A stretch of 64,000 nt of DNA from Methylomusa anaerophila (GTDB lineage: Bacteria > Bacillota > Negativicutes > Sporomusales > Sporomusaceae): NCBI RefSeq assembly GCF_003966895.1, contig NZ_AP018449.1, forward strand, positions 3,737,501 through 3,801,500, in the 5' to 3' direction. A program made the position numbers and the translations under genes. Below, one piece after another: positions 19,436 to 27,720 of this stretch. The notes below the pieces were generated by a model. That model saw only the letters and a program-made list of their open reading frames with translations. It was not told the origin of the DNA and searched no databases. Position 1 is the stretch's first letter. Every line of letters begins with the position of its first letter.

Positions 19436-20785
19436 ATGAATCATGCCGCCGCGCTTGGCGAGGAAAAAATAGCGAAATTGCTTTGGCGGTTTTCCGCACC
19501 GGCAATCGTCGGTATGGTAGTAAATGCTCTATATAACATAGTCGACAGTGTATTTGTCGGTAACGGCGTAGGTGAAATCGGACTCGCGGCGGTAACCATA
19601 GCCTTTCCCATTATGCTCGTTTTAATGGGCATTGGCATGTTGATTGGTATCGGGGCTTCTACATTGGTTTCGATACGGTTGGGGGAAGAACGGCGAGATG
19701 ATGCGGAAAACATATTAGGGAACGCTTTTGTGCTCATTATTTTATTGGCTATACTGTCGACGGGCGGGACGCTGCTGTTCCTGGAGCCTGTCTTGGTCCT
19801 GCTGGGGGCGGAGGAGAATGTTCTTTCCTATGCCAGCGATTTTACCAGAATTATTTTATGGGGCAGCATTTTTATGCATATTGGATTTGGCCTGAATAAC
19901 ATTATTCGGGCGGAGGGGAATCCCAAAGTTGCCATGGCAACTATGCTGATTTCCGCAATACTAAATACCATTTTAAATCCCATTTTTATTTTTATCTTAA
20001 AAATGGGAATTGCCGGTTCGGCTCTGGCCACTGTGATAGCCCAGGCGGTATCGGCGGTTTGGGTTCTCTATTATTTTACCGGGAAAACCAGTGTGCTAAA
20101 ATTGAAGAGTTCCAATCTGCGACTGGACAAAGATGTGGTAATGGAAATCTGTAAACTCGGTTTTTCGCCGTTTGCAATGCAAATTGCCGCCAGTCTGGTA
20201 ACCATTTTATTTAACCAAAGCTTGCTTCATTTCGGCGGAGAATTGGCTGTGGCTTCCATTGGTATTATCAACAGGGTGGCAATGCTTATTCTTATGCCTG
20301 TTTTCGGAATTAGTCAAGGCGTCCAGCCTATTCTTGGCTACAACTATGGAGCAAAAAATTACAATCGTGTACTGGAAGCGCTAAAAATTGGGATCTATGC
20401 CGCTACCGCCGTCTCCGTCTTTGGTTTTATTATGACGCAGGTATTTTCTGAAAAAATAGTCCGGGTATTTAACAACAACCCCGAACTAATTGCGATTGGT
20501 TCCAATGGCCTGCGCATATTACTGGTTATGTTGCCGATCATTGGCTTTCAAATTATCGGCGCCAACTATTTTCAGGCCACCGGCAAGGCCGGCTACGCTG
20601 CGCTGTTAAGCATGTCACGGCAGGTGATTATACTTATTCCGGCAATTTTAATACTGCCCGGCTTTTTTGGGCTGCGAGGCATTTGGTCTGCCGGGCCGGT
20701 AGCTGATTTTGCGTCGTCGTTGCTTACGGGAGGGTTATTGTGGCTGGAAGTCCGCAAACTAGGCGTCATGGAAAAACAACTGTGA
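19436..20785 (+). CDS. MATE family efflux protein
   Basis: About 450 residues with roughly twelve membrane helices in two MATE repeats: LLWRFSAPAIVGMVVNALYNIVDSVFVG at the N terminus and LGFSPFAMQIAASLVTILFNQSL at the start of the second half, with SQGVQPILGYNYGA between helices. It would export drugs or metabolites using a Na+ or proton gradient. I favour ATG at 19436, preceded by GGAGGATGGGAG; ATG at 19427 lies within that site. The gene converges on the DUF4870 gene and they share a terminator. Confidence 0.88.
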   Translation: MNHAAALGEEKIAKLLWRFSAPAIVGMVVNALYNIVDSVFVGNGVGEIGLAAVTIAFPIMLVLMGIGMLIGIGASTLVSIRLGEERRDDAENILGNAFVLIILLAILSTGGTLLFLEPVLVLLGAEENVLSYASDFTRIILWGSIFMHIGFGLNNIIRAEGNPKVAMATMLISAILNTILNPIFIFILKMGIAGSALATVIAQAVSAVWVLYYFTGKTSVLKLKSSNLRLDKDVVMEICKLGFSPFAMQIAASLVTILFNQSLLHFGGELAVASIGIINRVAMLILMPVFGISQGVQPILGYNYGAKNYNRVLEALKIGIYAATAVSVFGFIMTQVFSEKIVRVFNNNPELIAIGSNGLRILLVMLPIIGFQIIGANYFQATGKAGYAALLSMSRQVIILIPAILILPGFFGLRGIWSAGPVADFASSLLTGGLLWLEVRKLGVMEKQL

Positions 20786-20792
20786 CAGAAAA

Positions 20793-20814
20793 AACAGGGG
20801 ATTAATCCCCTGTT
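20793..20814. terminator. Bidirectional terminator between the MATE and DUF4870 genes
   Basis: AACAGGGGAT and ATCCCCTGTT arms with a two-base centre. A-rich sequence on the left and T-rich sequence on the right would serve both converging transcripts. It overlaps the last codon of the minus-strand gene. Confidence 0.75.
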
Positions 20815-21163
20815 AAATCTTATCGACGATTTCTTGAATGAAGGGGTATCGGTATAACTCGCCGTTTAGGGCTTTAATCGCGGCAATAACAGAGGTAATG
20901 ACAAGACCAATCCAGACTACCGCCAGAACTGGCAGTAAGAGTATTCCGATGAGAAGGAAACATAAAAATGAGATTGCCAGCGATAAAACCAGTACAGCTA
21001 AATGAGAAATAAGAGCCTGCCTGGCGTGATCGTAGACAAAAGGATCGCCTTTTTTCAGGATGAAGATAATAAGTGGGGCAATAATAAAACCGGCGCCACC
21101 AAGAAGATAACCCAGGTGGGCAATAATTGCCAGAATCTTTTGCTCGCCGGTGATGTCGTTCAT
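20813..21163 (-). CDS. DUF4870 domain membrane protein
   Basis: 116 residues with three hydrophobic helices: ILAIIAHLGYLLGGAGFIIAP, a central LAVLVLSLAISFLCFLLIG, and VWIGLVITSVIAAIKAL. FVYDHARQAL lies between the first two. This is the pattern of DUF4870/Tic20-like small membrane proteins; function unknown. The start has AAGGAGGTTTTACT upstream on the minus strand. It stands alone. Confidence 0.8.
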   Translation of the reverse strand: MNDITGEQKILAIIAHLGYLLGGAGFIIAPLIIFILKKGDPFVYDHARQALISHLAVLVLSLAISFLCFLLIGILLLPVLAVVWIGLVITSVIAAIKALNGELYRYPFIQEIVDKI

Positions 21164-21512
21164 AGTAAAACCTCCTTATATCCTTTATTAATATTATACT
21201 ATGTTACTATTATTCTGAGGTATAATTAATTATGTTATTACGTTAATTTAATCACTGGGCTGAAACGTGGCCAGTGGGCGATAAACCCGTTTGCCGTCTT
21301 CTTGTATGCTATTGACCAGTGAGAAGTGACGAAGCTTATTGATTTGTTTTGTTGGAATTAAAAGAGAAATTTTTCGTCAAGTTTTCTGAAAAGGGTAGAA
21401 AAACCATAATACCAAGAAGGAATACAATCTGTTTTGGAGAACAAGCTATAATAGTTACATGGAATTTATATTTTATTACAAATTACAAAGTTAATTACTT
21501 TAGGAGGATACC
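21164..21512. other. Intergenic region without a visible gene
   Basis: 349 bases between divergent genes. The left end holds the ribosome binding site of the DUF4870 gene and the right end TATAAT at about 21448 and the AGGAGG of the DUF2007-like gene. I see no repeat, riboswitch or ORF in the middle. Confidence 0.5.
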
Positions 21513-21713
21513 ATGTGGACGGTAGTATATATAGCATCTAACCGGGCCCAGGCGGAACTTTTAAAAAATGTGCTGTGCAATGAAGGAGTACTGGCCAATA
21601 CACGTCCGGCCGGGGTGGTTTCCACTCTTGGGGACGGATTGTATGAGATCCTGGTATTGGAATCGGAAGCCGACGAGGCTCATGCGATTATTTGTCAACA
21701 CGCAGTTAAGTAG
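21513..21713 (+). CDS. DUF2007-like putative signal transducing protein
   Basis: 66 residues: WTVVYIASNRAQAELLKNVLCNEGVLAN, a Gly-rich turn and ILVLESEADEAHAII. This beta-alpha-beta pattern is that of the small DUF2007 family, whose function is not established. A strong AGGAGG precedes the ATG. The gene ends 31 bases before pyruvate kinase and probably shares its transcript. Confidence 0.7.
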   Translation: MWTVVYIASNRAQAELLKNVLCNEGVLANTRPAGVVSTLGDGLYEILVLESEADEAHAIICQHAVK

Positions 21714-21744
21714 CCATCAGTAAAAGAGGTAAGGAGTGAGCTGC

Positions 21745-23499
21745 TTGCTAAAAAAAACCAAGATCATTTGTACAATAGGCCCGAGTACTGATAAGTTGGA
21801 AATATTGGAAAATATGTTGAATGCCGGTATGAATGTTGCCAGATTCAATTTTTCTCATGGATCTCACGATGATCATGCCCAACGAATTGCCATTGTGCGC
21901 GCTGCCGCCGCTAAAGCACAAAAGCCGGTAGCTTTAATGCTGGACACTAAGGGACCGGAAATGCGGCTTGGTAAATTTGCTAATGGTAAGGTAAAGTTAA
22001 TAGCCGGCCAAAAATTTATCATCACTGCCAAAGAGATATTAGGTAGTGAGGAGATTGCATCTGTCAATCATAAGTTTTTACCCCGGGAGGTTGTGGAAGG
22101 CAACACCATCCTGTTGGCTGACGGTTTGGTCAGCTTGCTGATTGATGCGGTTGAAGGGGACGATATTATCACCACTGTGCTCAATAGTGGTGAAATCAGT
22201 GACCGCAAACGGGTTGCCGTCCCAGGGGTTAGTGTAGGTTTACCACCGGTTTCGGAGCAAGATGTGGCAGATATTTTGTTTGGTGTTAAACAGAACATGG
22301 ATTTTATTGCGGCATCTTTTGTTCAGCGGGCTACTGACGTACTTGCCATCCGCAAAGTCTTGGAAAATGCCAACTCTGCTATGGATATCATCGCAAAAAT
22401 TGAAACCGCGGAAGGTGTAAAAAATATCGACGAAATTCTTAAAGTATCGGACGGCATCATGGTGGCCCGCGGGGACCTAGGGATAGAAATTCCCGCTGAG
22501 GAAGTGCCGCTGGTGCAAAAGATGCTGATTGGAAAATGTAATAAGGCGGGAAAACCCGTTATTACTGCCACCCAGATGCTGGAATCTATGATAACCAATC
22601 CGCGTCCCACGAGAGCCGAGGCCAGTGATGTGGCCAATGCCATTTTAGATGGAACGGACGTTATTATGTTAAGCGGAGAAACGGCATCCGGTCAATATCC
22701 GCTGGAAGCGGTTAAGACGATGGCAAGTATTGCCGTTCGCACCGAAGCTTCCTTAGGTTACAGCGATCTTTTACTATCGAAAGGAATTTTACCGCAGCGG
22801 ACAACCACTGACGCGATTAGCCATGCCACTGTGCAGGTTGCTCATGAGCTGAGCGCAGCTGCCATTGTTACGGCGACTCAGTCGGGGTATACCGCCCGTA
22901 TGGTATCAAAGTATAGACCCCAGGCTACCATCGTAGCGGTTACTCCTACTGAAAAAATAGTGCGCCGAATGATGCTTCTTTGGGGAGTTTTGCCAGTGTC
23001 CGGACCTAGTTCACCCAATTCCGATGAAATGGTCCAAAATGCAATAGCCAGTTCCCTTACCGCCGGAGTGGTCAAAGACGGTGACTTGGTGGTGATTACC
23101 GCCGGAGTTCCTGCTGGCGTATCCGGTACTACTAATATGATAAGGGTACATATCGTGGGCAATATTTTAATGAAGGGAACAGGCATAGGTCAAAAAGTTG
23201 TTACCGGCAGAACTTGTGTCGCTTCTTCGATAAAAGATGTAAAAACTAAATTTCAGCCCGGAGATATCCTTGTGGTTACAAGCGTCGACGAGGAAACCGC
23301 TGTGTACGCTGCCCAAGCTGCCGCTATTGTAGCGGAAGAAGGCGGTCTTACTTCTCATGCCGCAATCGTCGGGGTGAGTTTCGGAATTCCGGTCATTGTC
23401 GGTGTTGATGGGGCAACTGAGCGTCTAAGTGATGGCGCGGTTATTACCGTAGATGCCGCTCGGGGACTTGTGTACCAAGGAGAAATACACGCGAAATAG
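21745..23499 (+). CDS. pyk: Pyruvate kinase with C-terminal PEP-utilizer domain
   Basis: 584 residues. The catalytic barrel shows KIICTIGPSTD, NFSHGSHDDH, MLDTKGPEMR, MDFIAASFVQ, AKIETAEGV, GIMVARGDLGIE, TATQMLESM and IMLSGETASG. After the allosteric domain comes an extra mobile domain with GGLTSHAAIVGVSFGIPVIVG, as in many Firmicutes enzymes. It makes pyruvate and ATP from PEP in glycolysis. TTG at 21745, nine bases after AAGGAG, gives the usual MLKKTKI N terminus; GTG at 21736 abuts the Shine-Dalgarno and is less likely. Confidence 0.95.
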   Translation: MLKKTKIICTIGPSTDKLEILENMLNAGMNVARFNFSHGSHDDHAQRIAIVRAAAAKAQKPVALMLDTKGPEMRLGKFANGKVKLIAGQKFIITAKEILGSEEIASVNHKFLPREVVEGNTILLADGLVSLLIDAVEGDDIITTVLNSGEISDRKRVAVPGVSVGLPPVSEQDVADILFGVKQNMDFIAASFVQRATDVLAIRKVLENANSAMDIIAKIETAEGVKNIDEILKVSDGIMVARGDLGIEIPAEEVPLVQKMLIGKCNKAGKPVITATQMLESMITNPRPTRAEASDVANAILDGTDVIMLSGETASGQYPLEAVKTMASIAVRTEASLGYSDLLLSKGILPQRTTTDAISHATVQVAHELSAAAIVTATQSGYTARMVSKYRPQATIVAVTPTEKIVRRMMLLWGVLPVSGPSSPNSDEMVQNAIASSLTAGVVKDGDLVVITAGVPAGVSGTTNMIRVHIVGNILMKGTGIGQKVVTGRTCVASSIKDVKTKFQPGDILVVTSVDEETAVYAAQAAAIVAEEGGLTSHAAIVGVSFGIPVIVGVDGATERLSDGAVITVDAARGLVYQGEIHAK

Positions 23500-23510
23500 G
23501 GAGAAAAAAT

Positions 23511-24941
23511 ATGTGGGTTTGGTGGAGTGCGCTGCTTATTAGCCTTCTTATAGTGATAGCGGCTTTATGGCGGTATGCTTCGCGGCGTCTCGTTTGGCGG
23601 CTCAGACGACTCAATGCCGGGCTGGCCAGACTGATGCACCGCCGGCGATACCGGCCGGCGGCGGCTAAAAAATTGCTGCGCCAAATCTATTTACTTATAT
23701 CCGAGGCTCTTGACAAGGGCGATTACAAGATTGCTTATGAGGCTTTGGATTTGATAAAACTTGCCTTGGGACAGGGATTCGGTCGAATTAACGATTCCGC
23801 CCGTTTAACGGCCATTGTGGCTAAGTCGCTTAAACTAAAAGAATTTACGCTTGCCGGGCATGGAGTGGATGCTTTTTGGCCATTAGTGCGGCAGGCTCAG
23901 CCCCAGGATGTGCCACAAATAACCGACCAACTCGGTATAATAGCTATAATAGCTCTCAAGGAACGTCAGAATTTTTTGGCCGCACGAGCGGTGGATATTA
24001 TTTTTGATAGCGTTGATAAGCTCGATAGAGTAAATAGTATGAATAATATAAATAATACCTTGGATGCGGTAGATGGCCGGGAAGAACTGATTATATTGTC
24101 CTTACGGTCACTGAAAACTATTGGTGTTATGGTTCTGCGGCGTAAAGATATTGAGTTGTTTCGGGAAATATGCACCAAGTTTTCCAACTGGGTTGCAAGC
24201 AAAAAAACGGCTGCGGTTGACGGCAGTCTTCTGGCAGGAGTGTTGGTTAACTGGCTTCACAGAATAGTTAAAAGCGGGTTTTCTTCAGCATTCCACATGT
24301 TGTCCGAACAGATAGAAGTTATGATTATTACCGGTAAATTGGATAGTACAGCTGCCCGGCATCTGATTGAAGAATGCCGTCACTTAGCAGGCATAGCCAG
24401 CTTGAATCCCCAGAATCCGGCGGCAGGGATGATTCTTGAGTTTATGTTAAAGCTGGCAGGTCACTATGAAAACATATCACTATGGGTCCAGGCTGTACGC
24501 AGCGGGGGAGAAGTTGTCAAGCTAGCCGTTTCCAGGTACGGCGTCCAGGAAGCGTTTGCTGTTGTATATCCGTTGCTGGAAACAGGCCGCCGGCTATTAT
24601 TGACGCAAACCAAGAAGGGATCTTCCGTGATTTCCCATGTTTACGGGCAGCAGGCTCTTTATGTTATTGTGCGCGAATGTCTCCATGTTGCCGAATATAT
24701 AGCAAGACAATCCTTTTTGCTAACAGCGGGAGATGTGATAGGCGATATGTGCGATTGCTGGGTTCGATACCCGGCGGCTGCCGGCTCGGAAAAATCATGC
24801 AAGAAGTATTGCCAACTGCTCCTCTTTTACTGGACTCGAACCAGAAGGCCCTTAGCCGCCTCCAATGCGGGCACCCTGTCTGCCGGTACATCCGGTCTTC
24901 TCTCAGACGCCGATAAAGAACGCCTAAAATTTTTGTTTTAG
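23511..24941 (+). CDS. Membrane-anchored helical hypothetical protein
   Basis: 476 residues. One N-terminal membrane helix (WWSALLISLLIVIAALW) is followed by a strongly basic stretch (RYASRRLVWRLRRLN, MHRRRYR), so the bulk probably lies in the cytoplasm. The rest is mainly helical, with Leu/Ala-rich repeats and no motif I recognise. It begins 11 bases after pyk with GGGAGAAA upstream, so it is probably transcribed with pyk. It converges on the acyltransferase gene only five bases later. Confidence 0.75.
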   Translation: MWVWWSALLISLLIVIAALWRYASRRLVWRLRRLNAGLARLMHRRRYRPAAAKKLLRQIYLLISEALDKGDYKIAYEALDLIKLALGQGFGRINDSARLTAIVAKSLKLKEFTLAGHGVDAFWPLVRQAQPQDVPQITDQLGIIAIIALKERQNFLAARAVDIIFDSVDKLDRVNSMNNINNTLDAVDGREELIILSLRSLKTIGVMVLRRKDIELFREICTKFSNWVASKKTAAVDGSLLAGVLVNWLHRIVKSGFSSAFHMLSEQIEVMIITGKLDSTAARHLIEECRHLAGIASLNPQNPAAGMILEFMLKLAGHYENISLWVQAVRSGGEVVKLAVSRYGVQEAFAVVYPLLETGRRLLLTQTKKGSSVISHVYGQQALYVIVRECLHVAEYIARQSFLLTAGDVIGDMCDCWVRYPAAAGSEKSCKKYCQLLLFYWTRTRRPLAASNAGTLSAGTSGLLSDADKERLKFLF

Positions 24942-24946
24942 TTTTT

Positions 24947-26089
24947 TTAGATGTTTGGCTTAATATCGTTCCTTTTATACACGGAACCGGTCAAAAGTAA
25001 GTTGAGGAACGGCACAAACAGGCCGAGATTTCGTATAGCCATCGCGATGGCTATACTGGCGCAGACCGTAATTACGTAGAAAACTACAGTTATTGCGACG
25101 GTCATTGGTAAGTGGTGCAATTGTAAGAAACCTGCCAGATAGTACATAACCAGCGGGTGTACCAGATATACCGGATAGGAATATTTCCCCAAACAGCTTA
25201 GAAAGGCTGAGAGTCCTGACGGCATAGCGTTAGTATTAAACAGACGAAACCAGAACAGTGTGGCGGCTAAAGTATAAATCACTCCTATCGGACTAAGCTG
25301 GTGAACGATGTTGACAGCGCTTTCCGGCCCATGAGATGTGAAATAAAGAAGAAAATAATAATAAGCAAGCATACCGGCGAGAGAAACTGTAAAGAATGCC
25401 CAAACGGATCGCTGGCAGCGGCGCAAGGCCTCGGCGAACTGAGGGTACATTACTGCACATACGGCACCCAGTATGAAAATGAAAACATAGTGAACGATCA
25501 AGTAACTCATGCGATGCTGTATGGCGATATTAAGATAGCGATTCTCGAAATTTGCTTGCAGCAGATAGCTGGAGTAGTAATTCACAACAATTTGTAAAAT
25601 GAGCAATACAGACATAATCGGTACCGGGCTGTTGACAATCCGCCGAACGATAAGTCGCCATAATGGCATAAGGAGATAAAACCACATTAAAATTACTAAA
25701 AAGTATAGCTGGTAGGATGCCAGTCCGAAAGCGAAGTATTCAAAAACCAGCGGTTTTTCCCAGATGGACATATCGGTGGTGACCCAGGTGTAATGGACCA
25801 TATATAGAATCGACCACATCAGATAAGGAAGCAATACAACCCGGAATCGACGGCGCATAAAATCTAAATAGTCGAATTTACCATTAAGCGGCTGCTGCCA
25901 AAATAACCCGAAGGATGAAACAAAAAAGAAAATAGGGACACTGAATCTGGTAAATATTTCAAGCAAGGCAAAAAGATGAATGTTGACATTTGGGTTAGTC
26001 AGCGAATAGGCACCGGTATGAATGCCGATAACTCCCAGCATAGACAAACCGCGGATGTAATCAAGAGCTGGAATACGTAGTTTTGTCAT
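24947..26089 (-). CDS. Acyltransferase family 3 membrane protein
   Basis: About 380 residues with roughly ten membrane helices. The N terminus carries RIPALDYIRGLSMLGVIGIHTGAY, the typical Arg/His motif of acyltransferase 3 proteins, then SVPIFFFVSSFGLFWQQP. LGKYSYPVYLVHPLVMYYL is near the C terminus. These enzymes O-acetylate or succinylate surface sugars, wall polymers or lipids at the membrane. ATG at 26089 follows CGAGGAGT on the minus strand; the in-frame extension to 26182 has no such site. Target molecule unknown. Confidence 0.82.
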   Translation of the reverse strand: MTKLRIPALDYIRGLSMLGVIGIHTGAYSLTNPNVNIHLFALLEIFTRFSVPIFFFVSSFGLFWQQPLNGKFDYLDFMRRRFRVVLLPYLMWSILYMVHYTWVTTDMSIWEKPLVFEYFAFGLASYQLYFLVILMWFYLLMPLWRLIVRRIVNSPVPIMSVLLILQIVVNYYSSYLLQANFENRYLNIAIQHRMSYLIVHYVFIFILGAVCAVMYPQFAEALRRCQRSVWAFFTVSLAGMLAYYYFLLYFTSHGPESAVNIVHQLSPIGVIYTLAATLFWFRLFNTNAMPSGLSAFLSCLGKYSYPVYLVHPLVMYYLAGFLQLHHLPMTVAITVVFYVITVCASIAIAMAIRNLGLFVPFLNLLLTGSVYKRNDIKPNI

Positions 26090-26234
26090 ATGTTTACTCC
26101 TCGCTATTCTATCGACAAAAGTGCCTGATAGTAAAATAGTAAAGATGTAAATAATTATATGGGATAAAGCGTAAATCCGCAACTTTTTGCGAATGACTTC
26201 AATATATATTAAAATATATTAAAGAGGGATAAAA

Positions 26235-26714
26235 ATGGATACTTTAACTGAAGTGGCGGTAGGGCAGGTTGCACCCGACTTTTCTCTGCCTGCGACAGGT
26301 GGCGGTATAATCACATTAACCCAATACAGAGGGAAAAAAGTAGTGCTCTATTTTTTTTCCAAAGACAATACTTCGGGTTGTACAAAGGAGGCTGTTGATT
26401 TTCGCGACCTGTACCAGGATATTGTTGCGACAGGTGCACAAGTATTGGGAATCAGCAGAGACAGCATTGAAGTTCATGAGAAGTTCCGTATAAAATATGA
26501 ATTGCCGTTTCCGCTTTTGAGTGATGTAGATACCCATGTAGGCCAATTATACGGTGTGTTTAAAGAAAAGAACATGTATGGTAAAAAAGTATTGGGGGTT
26601 GAACGCTCAACCTTCATCATCAATGAAGAGGGAATAGTAACTCACGTTTTCCGCAAGGTTAAGGTTGCGGGGCATGCTGCTGCGGTACTGTCAGCTTTAA
26701 AAACCGATAAATAA
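26235..26714 (+). CDS. bcp: Thiol peroxidase of the Bcp/PrxQ family, apparent 1-Cys type
   Basis: 159 residues of peroxiredoxin fold: VGQVAPDFSLPATGGG, then FFSKDNTSGCTKEAVDFRDLY with the peroxidatic Cys49, LGISRDSIEVHEKF and LSDVDTHVGQLYGV. In E. coli Bcp the resolving Cys lies five residues after the peroxidatic one; here that position (54) is Val, and no other Cys is present. It would need an external thiol, perhaps the thioredoxin encoded at 38466. ATG follows AGAGGG. It diverges from the acyltransferase gene. Confidence 0.88.
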   Translation: MDTLTEVAVGQVAPDFSLPATGGGIITLTQYRGKKVVLYFFSKDNTSGCTKEAVDFRDLYQDIVATGAQVLGISRDSIEVHEKFRIKYELPFPLLSDVDTHVGQLYGVFKEKNMYGKKVLGVERSTFIINEEGIVTHVFRKVKVAGHAAAVLSALKTDK

Positions 26715-26730
26715 GATATAAGGGGGTGAA

Positions 26731-27075
26731 ATGATTATGGAAACTAATGTCATTATTTTTCCCGGCGCCCGGGAACTCATCATGGGACAAGGCGGCGTTA
26801 TTACCTTGAAAGTTGAAAATCGCCTAATACCAGGGTGCTCTGAGTCAAAAATAGCCGCTATACCTGTAGTACAAGCGGGGGAACCGGATGAAGGCAATGA
26901 AGCTTATCAAGTGGTTACTGTTGACGATGTCAAGGTATATGTTCACCCAACATTGACAAGTGGTGATAATCCGCAAGAGCTGCGGATCGGGGTTGAGACG
27001 ACTCTGTTTGACAGGCGATTAATGGTAATCGGCGCAGCTGGTAATAATATGCATTGCGGAAGTTGTTCCTGTTAG
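26731..27075 (+). CDS. Small protein with Cys-rich C terminus, resembling CC/Se-motif (IscA/HesB-like) proteins
   Basis: 114 residues. The body is beta-rich (VIIFPGARELIMGQGGVITLKVENR, VTVDDVKVYVHPTL, ELRIGVETTLFDRRLMVIG) and the chain ends HCGSCSC. A beta-rich core with a terminal Cys cluster recalls HesB/IscA-like and CC/Se-motif proteins; I offer this as a resemblance only. An AAGGGGGTG ribosome binding site precedes the start; GTG or a second ATG two codons on is possible. It follows bcp by 16 bases and faces another small Cys-tailed gene. Confidence 0.6.
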   Translation: MIMETNVIIFPGARELIMGQGGVITLKVENRLIPGCSESKIAAIPVVQAGEPDEGNEAYQVVTVDDVKVYVHPTLTSGDNPQELRIGVETTLFDRRLMVIGAAGNNMHCGSCSC

Positions 27076-27090
27076 AGCCGGTTCAACCAT

Positions 27091-27123
27091 AAAGGCAGAC
27101 TTGTATACCAAGTCTGCCTTTAA
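27091..27123. terminator. Bidirectional terminator between two small Cys-tailed genes
   Basis: AAAGGCAGACTTG and CAAGTCTGCCTTT form a perfect 13-pair stem with a five-base loop. It is flanked by A and T tracts and sits between converging genes. Confidence 0.85.
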
Positions 27124-27134
27124 GCGTTTCGCGG

Positions 27135-27395
27135 CTATTTAAGATTTGAAGCGCAACTGGAACAACCCCCGTTGCTTGCGGCAATTTTTTCTTCCAATTG
27201 TTTGTTGTTAAACATAATCATCTCAGCTAATGCCATGGGAATAACTTCCGCCAATAGTATCTCCATAACGGAATGGACAGCTTTTTTCGGATCGGGCTCT
27301 TCTAAGCAAGTTGTAAGTTTGGCCTCGATTGGTTCGCGGTAGGTTTGCAGCCAACGTTTGTAATGATTAACTAATTCGGGTCCGTCGTAGTACAT
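27135..27395 (-). CDS. Small helical hypothetical protein with CSSC tail
   Basis: 86 residues, largely helical (YYDGPELVNHYKRWLQTYREPIEAKL, VHSVMEILLAEVIPMALAEMIMFNNKQLEEKI), ending GGCSSCASNLK. The two Cys could bind a metal or cycle as a disulfide. I recognise no family. ATG at 27395 is eight bases after AGGGTGG; the GTG at 27407 lies in that site. It faces the HCGSCSC protein across a shared terminator; the two C-terminal Cys motifs are the only hint of relation. Confidence 0.6.
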   Translation of the reverse strand: MYYDGPELVNHYKRWLQTYREPIEAKLTTCLEEPDPKKAVHSVMEILLAEVIPMALAEMIMFNNKQLEEKIAASNGGCSSCASNLK

Positions 27396-27440
27396 CAGGA
27401 TCACCACCCTTTATAAGAAATATATTCACTTTAAGGAGGG

Positions 27441-27558
27441 AACTGCTTATAAACCGTCATCTGCGTCGTTACTCTTCCGGTCCTCACTCCGGCGTACCCC
27501 CAGTACGCCGGAGTTCCGGTCCTCATCGTGCCTAGCATCTGACGATTTCTAAGCAGTT
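27441..27558. repeat. Palindromic repeat, family A copy 1
   Basis: About 118 bases. AACTGCTTATAAACCGTCA at the left pairs with TGACGATTTCTAAGCAGTT at the right. A perfect inner hairpin sits at 27487-27513 (ACTCCGGCGTAC with GTACGCCGGAGT). The core contains CTGCGTCGTTACTC and CGGTCCTCAC, shared in reverse orientation with copies at 56527 and 56926. It shows no coding pattern. Confidence 0.75.
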
Positions 27559-27619
27559 CGAGGCAGTTGGTAACTAGCGGATACAAGTTTACTACTCGTT
27601 AAGATTGAAGGTACTAAAA

Positions 27620-27700
27620 TATCTCCGTTTGCGTCGCTCAACTTGCAGTTGACGTACGCTGGTACGCCTACTTAAGCGGTTCGAGGCAGTTGGTGAATTG
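27620..27700. repeat. Degenerate family A repeat, core only
   Basis: GCGTCGCTCAACTTGCAGTT, then GACGTACGCTGGTACGCCTAC, resembles the core of the neighbouring palindrome but lacks matching arms. It is followed by GGTTCGAGGCAGTTGGT, which repeats the sequence just after the palindrome at 27555-27571. With copy 1 it fills the 325-base gap between the small Cys-tailed gene and the CoxE-like gene; I see no gene there. Confidence 0.5.
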
Positions 27701-27720
27701 AGTGATACAATTTAATAGAT

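Noticed and set aside
24482..24916. A 144-codon frame within the unknown anchored protein gene
   Set aside because: It is a shadow in another frame of a gene with a good ribosome binding site, a membrane anchor and consistent composition; no motif supports it.
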